Source: Desulfobacterales bacterium CG23_combo_of_CG06-09_8_20_14_all_51_8 | GTDB lineage: Bacteria > Desulfobacterota > Desulfobacteria > Desulfobacterales > Desulfosalsimonadaceae | DNA length: 9,454 nucleotides | Assembly (NCBI GenBank): GCA_002772195.1 | Contig: PCSG01000251.1 | Coordinates: 1-9,454, forward strand | Direction: 5' to 3' | In this document: positions 6,909-9,454 of the stretch, piece after piece | Layout: each line of letters begins with the position of its first letter | How positions within the stretch are numbered: position 1 is the first letter of the stretch | Translations under genes and position numbers: made by a program | Notes under the pieces: generated by a model | Database searches by the model: none | What the model saw: the letters and a program-made list of their open reading frames with translations, nothing else | Told to the model about the DNA's origin: nothing

Positions 6909-7549
6909 TGATGAAGCCCCTGCATGACGTCCGGACCCCGCTGGATGCCGATGACCTTGCCCTGGACCAGCACTTCGTCAAAATTATACCGCATGGCCTT
7001 AAAATCGGGGTTTTCCGGTTGGAGCAGGATATGGTCCTCCCGGACAAAAAAGCGCTTGACCGTCGCCTCTTCCTGATGAATCAGGGCAACAATGATTTCA
7101 CCGTTACCGGCATATTGACGGGGTTCGCAAATGGCGATATCGCCATTTAAGATGCCCGCGTTGATCATTGAATCTCCAATGACGTAAAGCGCAAACAGGC
7201 TGGTTCCCTTGTACAAATCCGAATCCACCACAAGGCTGCCATTCCATTCCTGTTGGGCGTACATGGGCAGGCCCGCCGTGATGCGGCCGATCACCGGCAC
7301 TTCCTTCCAGCGATGAAGGCCCGCAGGTTGGCGGTCGGGATTGATAAGATGGACTGTGCGCTGATAGCGGCCTTCACGCCTTATCAATTCCTTTGTTTCC
7401 AGCAGCTTCAGCATCTGCGCCACGGCCGTATGGCTGATGCCAAGGTCATGGGCCGCCTGACGGAGTGAAGGGAATATCCCGGTTTCCGTCAGGCGCTCCC
7501 GGAGATAATCCAGCAGGCGTTTTTGTTTGGGGGTTAGGGATAATTGCAT
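6905..7549 (-). CDS. lexA: LexA repressor (SOS regulator, self-cleaving)
   Basis: The 214-residue protein has the two LexA domains. The N-terminal winged helix spans about 1-70, with a probable recognition helix in LGISHTAVAQMLKLL (36-50). The sequence SHTAVAQ differs from the E. coli SPNAAEE, so a non-enterobacterial operator is expected. The C-terminal S24-type protease domain has the cleavage dipeptide A92-G93 (in GRITAGLP), Ser127 in IGDSM (124-128) and Lys165 in ATVKRF. All residues needed for RecA-stimulated autocleavage are present. The start is supported by AAGAGG five bases upstream of ATG 7549. It heads a cassette with DUF72 (ATGA overlap) and a Y-family polymerase-like gene, and probably represses its own operon through the repeat array at 7596-7636. 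This may be a second, cassette-borne LexA rather than the chromosomal master copy. Confidence 0.95.
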   Translation of the reverse strand: MQLSLTPKQKRLLDYLRERLTETGIFPSLRQAAHDLGISHTAVAQMLKLLETKELIRREGRYQRTVHLINPDRQPAGLHRWKEVPVIGRITAGLPMYAQQEWNGSLVVDSDLYKGTSLFALYVIGDSMINAGILNGDIAICEPRQYAGNGEIIVALIHQEEATVKRFFVREDHILLQPENPDFKAMRYNFDEVLVQGKVIGIQRGPDVMQGLHQ

Positions 7550-7590
7550 GATCGCCTCTTTTTTATTGGGTTGATAAAAGGGTATTTTGG

Positions 7591-7647
7591 AATTATGTAA
7601 ATGTCAATGTAAATATTTTTGTAAAATATATGTAAAATTCTGATTAC
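7591..7647 (-). promoter_or_regulatory. lexA promoter with phased TTTACA direct repeats (candidate LexA operator)
   Basis: On the minus strand, TTTACA occurs at 7636-7631, 7625-7620, 7613-7608 and 7601-7596, a period of 11, 12 and 12 bases, or about one helical turn. A TTGACA at 7607-7602 fills the gap between the last two, giving three contiguous hexamers, and is itself a consensus -35. A weak TACCCT (7584-7579) lies 17 bases on. GTAA (7632-7635) and TTAC (7644-7647) form an inverted pair with eight bases between. Direct-repeat LexA operators are known in alphaproteobacteria (GTTC-N7-GTTC). No CTGT-N8-ACAG box of the E. coli type is present. Confidence 0.5.
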
Positions 7648-7840
7648 GGATGGTTGATCCGGGTAAGCAACCTGGGGTCTGTAATTCCCGTTAAAAAATT
7701 TAAAATTATTAAAAAACATCAAACGCTTTTGTTTTTTCGCGGATTCCGTGGTAAATAAGTCAAAATGGTTTTTACCCTTATAATGCTTGACACCTTCACG
7801 ATGCAAAAAACAACCGGCACTATAGATCAAGAGGCCATTG
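7648..7840 (+). promoter_or_regulatory. Intergenic region upstream of the antitoxin-like gene
   Basis: This AT-rich gap lies between divergently transcribed lexA and the small plus-strand gene. A perfect TATAAT at 7779-7784 is the only good -10 match, with no convincing -35 at 16-18 bases upstream. ATCCGGGTAA at 7657-7666 recurs at 8241-8250, before the PcfJ-like gene. A short A/T-only stem at 7711-7737 is too weak to call a terminator. AGAGG at 7830-7834 is the ribosome site that fixes the downstream start at 7841. No gene is supported here. Confidence 0.3.
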
Positions 7841-8038
7841 ATGGATAGAACACGCACCATTGAAAAGGTTTACCGGAAATTCGACATCCACAGCCAGCCC
7901 AGCGATTTTGCCTACTGGCAAACCCAGTCCTATGAAAAACGTCTGGCGGCACTGGAAGAAATTCGAAGGGAATATCACGGGGAAAAAGATGCTTCTGAAT
8001 CAAGACTTCAAAGAGTTTATCGAATCATTAAACGATAA
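7841..8038 (+). CDS. Small antitoxin-like protein of a nucleotidyltransferase toxin-antitoxin pair
   Basis: The 65-residue charged protein carries YWQTQSYEKRLAALEEIRREY (27-47, mid-protein) and ends in RLQRVYRIIKR. I recognise this pattern (YW...EeRLaAlE.lRr.y...RLQRVyRvi.r) from small proteins that sit directly upstream of nucleotidyltransferase genes in toxin-antitoxin-like pairs. No characterised function is known to me. ATG 7841 is preferred over the TTG at 7838 because AGAGG lies six bases upstream of it. The gene looks intact, and its 3' end overlaps the start of the expected toxin reading frame (ATG 7989), the usual coupled layout. The toxin itself is reduced to a 29-codon remnant, so this would be an orphan antitoxin. 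It could still bind DNA or a toxin encoded elsewhere. Confidence 0.7.
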   Translation: MDRTRTIEKVYRKFDIHSQPSDFAYWQTQSYEKRLAALEEIRREYHGEKDASESRLQRVYRIIKR

Positions 8039-8078
8039 CCGGAATCAGGACCTGGCTGATCTCGAAAATTTAAAATAA
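7989..8078 (+). pseudogene. Internally deleted nucleotidyltransferase toxin (29-codon in-frame remnant)
   Basis: The frame ATG 7989 to TAA 8078 encodes 29 residues. Its first part, LLNQDFKEFIESLNDN, matches the N-terminus typical of nucleotidyltransferases found after this antitoxin type. Its last part, RNQDLADLENLK, matches their C-terminus (RxxDLADLE.L). Everything between is missing, including the catalytic GGxA...D.D region, so the join near 8038-8041 appears to be an in-frame internal deletion of several hundred bases. The start overlaps the antitoxin-like gene by 50 bases, in the normal coupled position. Any product would be a tiny peptide without catalytic capacity. The identification rests on family memory of both termini. 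Confidence 0.65.
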
Positions 8079-8084
8079 CCCCCA

Positions 8085-8098
8085 TGCCCGGCCGGGCA
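8085..8098. repeat. 14-base perfect GC-rich palindrome
   Basis: TGCCCGGCCGGGCA reads the same on both strands. It begins seven bases after the stop of the toxin remnant and six bases before the stem-loop at 8105-8147. It could be part of a REP-like unit, a protein binding site or one half of a terminator; it has no T-run after it. Confidence 0.6.
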
Positions 8099-8104
8099 CA
8101 ACGA

Positions 8105-8147
8105 ACAAGTGAATCTCCATTCGCATAGCGGGTGGAGATTCACTTGT
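8105..8147. repeat. Perfect 15-bp inverted repeat with a 13-base loop
   Basis: The arms ACAAGTGAATCTCCA (8105-8119) and TGGAGATTCACTTGT (8133-8147) are exactly complementary. The loop is 8120-8132. No poly-T follows on the plus strand, so it is not a standard intrinsic terminator, though it could act as a hairpin in RNA from either strand. Together with the adjacent palindrome it resembles a dispersed intergenic repeat. Confidence 0.75.
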
Positions 8148-8226
8148 ATCGCTTTCCTTGAGAAGATCCTGCCGCATTGAAGCGTCTTTATCGATTTACC
8201 AGTAATTGACCGAATTTTTTTCAGTC

Positions 8227-8250
8227 CATCAGGGTAAGTCATCCGGGTAA
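8227..8250 (+). repeat. Tandem CATC(A/C)GGGTAA repeat before the PcfJ-like gene
   Basis: Copies at 8227-8237 and 8240-8250 differ at one base and have a 13-base period, ending five bases before ATG 8255. The 10-base core ATCCGGGTAA also occurs at 7657-7666. It may be an operator near the translation start or chance; GGGTAA is also the only ribosome-site-like sequence for the gene. Confidence 0.35.
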
Positions 8251-8254
8251 ATTT

Positions 8255-9433
8255 ATGATTATCAGTAAAGATATTTCCTGCTTATCCGAAAATGACCGTT
8301 ATCTGTATATCGATATGCGGCCCCATCTGGATGTGGTTTTAAAATATGCGCCTTGGGAAGACGGACTGATCATTTACCGGCAAACAGATAGCGGCTGGGA
8401 AATAGATAACAGCGATCCAAATCTTTCCCTGTTGGGGCCTGAGCATGAAACCGACCCCGACCTTCCGGTAAATCAGTTTATCCGTTCCATCCCGGAGGAC
8501 ATCCGGGTGATCGTCTCCCGCTTTGATCATTTGCAGACCAAATTATTGCAACTGCTGGCCTTGAGCGATGCGGCCAGGGATCTGGTTCATGACATCCCTT
8601 TATTGTTATGGCTGGTGGCGGATTATGCCCAAAATAATGATATTTTTATAGATGACATCAAGGTATTGCTGAAAGAAAAACGGGTGGAGATTCTTACCCG
8701 GATCATCGGCGTTCAGTGCGGTGAAGTGGATGTAAAATTTTTAAAAAAGATTAAGCCGACCCAGTTCAACCATCGTCAGCTCCATTTCATCAAGCATTAT
8801 CTATACAGCAATCGCACCCGTGAGTTTCGGTATTGGAAGGAAATTCCCTATGATGCCCTGGTCATCCTCAAAAATCACCGGGATTTGACTTCCTGCCGGT
8901 TTATCCAGCTTCTGGCCGATGGGAATTATAAAGCCATGGCCGTCATCAGGCCCAATCGGACCGCAATTATCAATCTAATCAATGATACGGTCTGCATGGG
9001 AAGAAATCTCGGGGTGGTCATTCCCATGACATTTATTAATAAGTGCGCTTCCTTAGCGGAACTTCAGGCTCTTCATAATAAATGGGTCCGAAAATTCAAT
9101 GCCCGGGAAATCGTCATTAAACGCCTCATCCCGTTTCCGGAACCACCCATTCCCGGCACTCCGAATATAGCGCCCATTCAGAACGAGGGGGAACTTTTGC
9201 ACGAAGGCCGATTCATGAAGCATTGCGTGGGGGGCTATGCCCGGAAAATACATGCCGGCCAATCTTATATCTATCGCGTGCTGCAACCGGAACGGGCCAC
9301 CCTGGAAATTCGGGGCAGGGATTCATCGGTTCATATTGGACAGTTCAGCCTGGAGCTAAATGGAAAACCTTCAAGAGAAACATATCTTGAGGTCGTTCTG
9401 TGGATTGAAAATTTCAAAAAAAATCTGTGTTGA
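8255..9433 (+). CDS. PcfJ-domain protein of mobile-element type
   Basis: The 392-residue protein is complete, ending in TGA at 9431-9433. Its C-terminal part carries the PcfJ-like signature: FPEPPIPGT (294-302), ELLHEGRFMKHCVGGY (313-328) with the invariant HCVGGY, then a GQSYIYRV strand and ERATLEI (346-352). The first 280 residues are mostly helical and I recognise no other domain. PcfJ was named from the enterococcal plasmid pCF10, and relatives are widespread on conjugative and integrated elements; the molecular function is not established. Conserved His and Cys residues suggest a metal site or catalysis, which is inference. The start has only a weak GGGTAA upstream, but no competing start lies within 20 codons. 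It stands alone on the plus strand after a toxin-antitoxin relic, which fits an accessory region. No relaxase or transfer genes are present here. Confidence 0.85.
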   Translation: MIISKDISCLSENDRYLYIDMRPHLDVVLKYAPWEDGLIIYRQTDSGWEIDNSDPNLSLLGPEHETDPDLPVNQFIRSIPEDIRVIVSRFDHLQTKLLQLLALSDAARDLVHDIPLLLWLVADYAQNNDIFIDDIKVLLKEKRVEILTRIIGVQCGEVDVKFLKKIKPTQFNHRQLHFIKHYLYSNRTREFRYWKEIPYDALVILKNHRDLTSCRFIQLLADGNYKAMAVIRPNRTAIINLINDTVCMGRNLGVVIPMTFINKCASLAELQALHNKWVRKFNAREIVIKRLIPFPEPPIPGTPNIAPIQNEGELLHEGRFMKHCVGGYARKIHAGQSYIYRVLQPERATLEIRGRDSSVHIGQFSLELNGKPSRETYLEVVLWIENFKKNLC

Positions 9434-9454
9434 AGCCTTTATGAATTGAGACAA

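Noticed and set aside
7711..7737. AAAAAACA / TGTTTTTT inverted repeat as a possible terminator
   Set aside because: The eight-base stem is almost all A/T with an 11-base loop, lies in an A/T-rich tract where such matches are expected, and lies between divergent genes where no transcript clearly ends.
7534..7860. Open frame of 108 codons on the minus strand upstream of and overlapping the lexA start
   Set aside because: Its composition follows the AT-rich intergenic DNA (runs of I, Y, N, K), it covers the lexA promoter repeats and the antitoxin start, and it has no recognisable motif.
1..9454. CRISPR array, tRNA, rRNA or insertion sequence
   Set aside because: No regularly spaced long repeats, no cloverleaf-like sequence, no rRNA segment and no transposase motif were seen on either strand.

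Overview
The window looks like an accessory or defence island of a Gram-negative bacterium. Composition is moderate, with GC-rich genes and very AT-rich intergenic gaps. My best guess is a deltaproteobacterium-type organism (Desulfobacterota), based on the lexA-DUF72-Y-polymerase cassette, the split-looking SOS locus and the degenerate antitoxin/nucleotidyltransferase pair. That is inference from gene style; there is no rRNA or other marker to fix it.

Layout, right to left on the minus strand from about 7650: (1) an AT-rich promoter with a phased array of TTTACA hexamers (7596-7636); (2) lexA (6905-7549), overlapped by four bases by (3) a DUF72/YecE-family gene (6078-6908), then after 24 bases (4) a Y-family polymerase-like gene (4839-6053) whose catalytic carboxylates all appear substituted, as in ImuB. 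After a 192-base AT-rich gap comes a second, tightly coupled minus-strand operon: (5) a SIR2-like NADase (3555-4646), (6) a HerA-type hexameric ATPase (1817-3553), and (7) an AAA+/STAND-like ATPase (1-1820), which runs off the left edge of the window. Genes 5 and 6 are separated by one base; genes 6 and 7 overlap as ATGA.

SIR2+HerA is an established anti-phage NAD+-depletion pair (SIR2-HerA, also called Nezha). The coupled third ATPase, with a large extra C-terminal region and a degenerate Walker B, is not part of the classic two-gene system. It is the best candidate here for something undescribed: a three-gene SIR2-HerA-AAA+ system. The defence operon lies directly downstream of a LexA-controlled DNA-damage cassette, and the two intergenic regions share a 10-base and an 11-base word, so SOS-linked control is a testable idea.

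On the plus strand from 7841 there is a small antitoxin-like gene (7841-8038). It overlaps a 29-codon in-frame remnant of a nucleotidyltransferase toxin (7989-8078), in which only the N-terminal and C-terminal ends seem to survive. Next come a 14-base perfect palindrome and a 15-bp perfect stem-loop (8085-8147), then a complete PcfJ-domain protein gene (8255-9433). No tRNA, rRNA, CRISPR array or transposase was seen.
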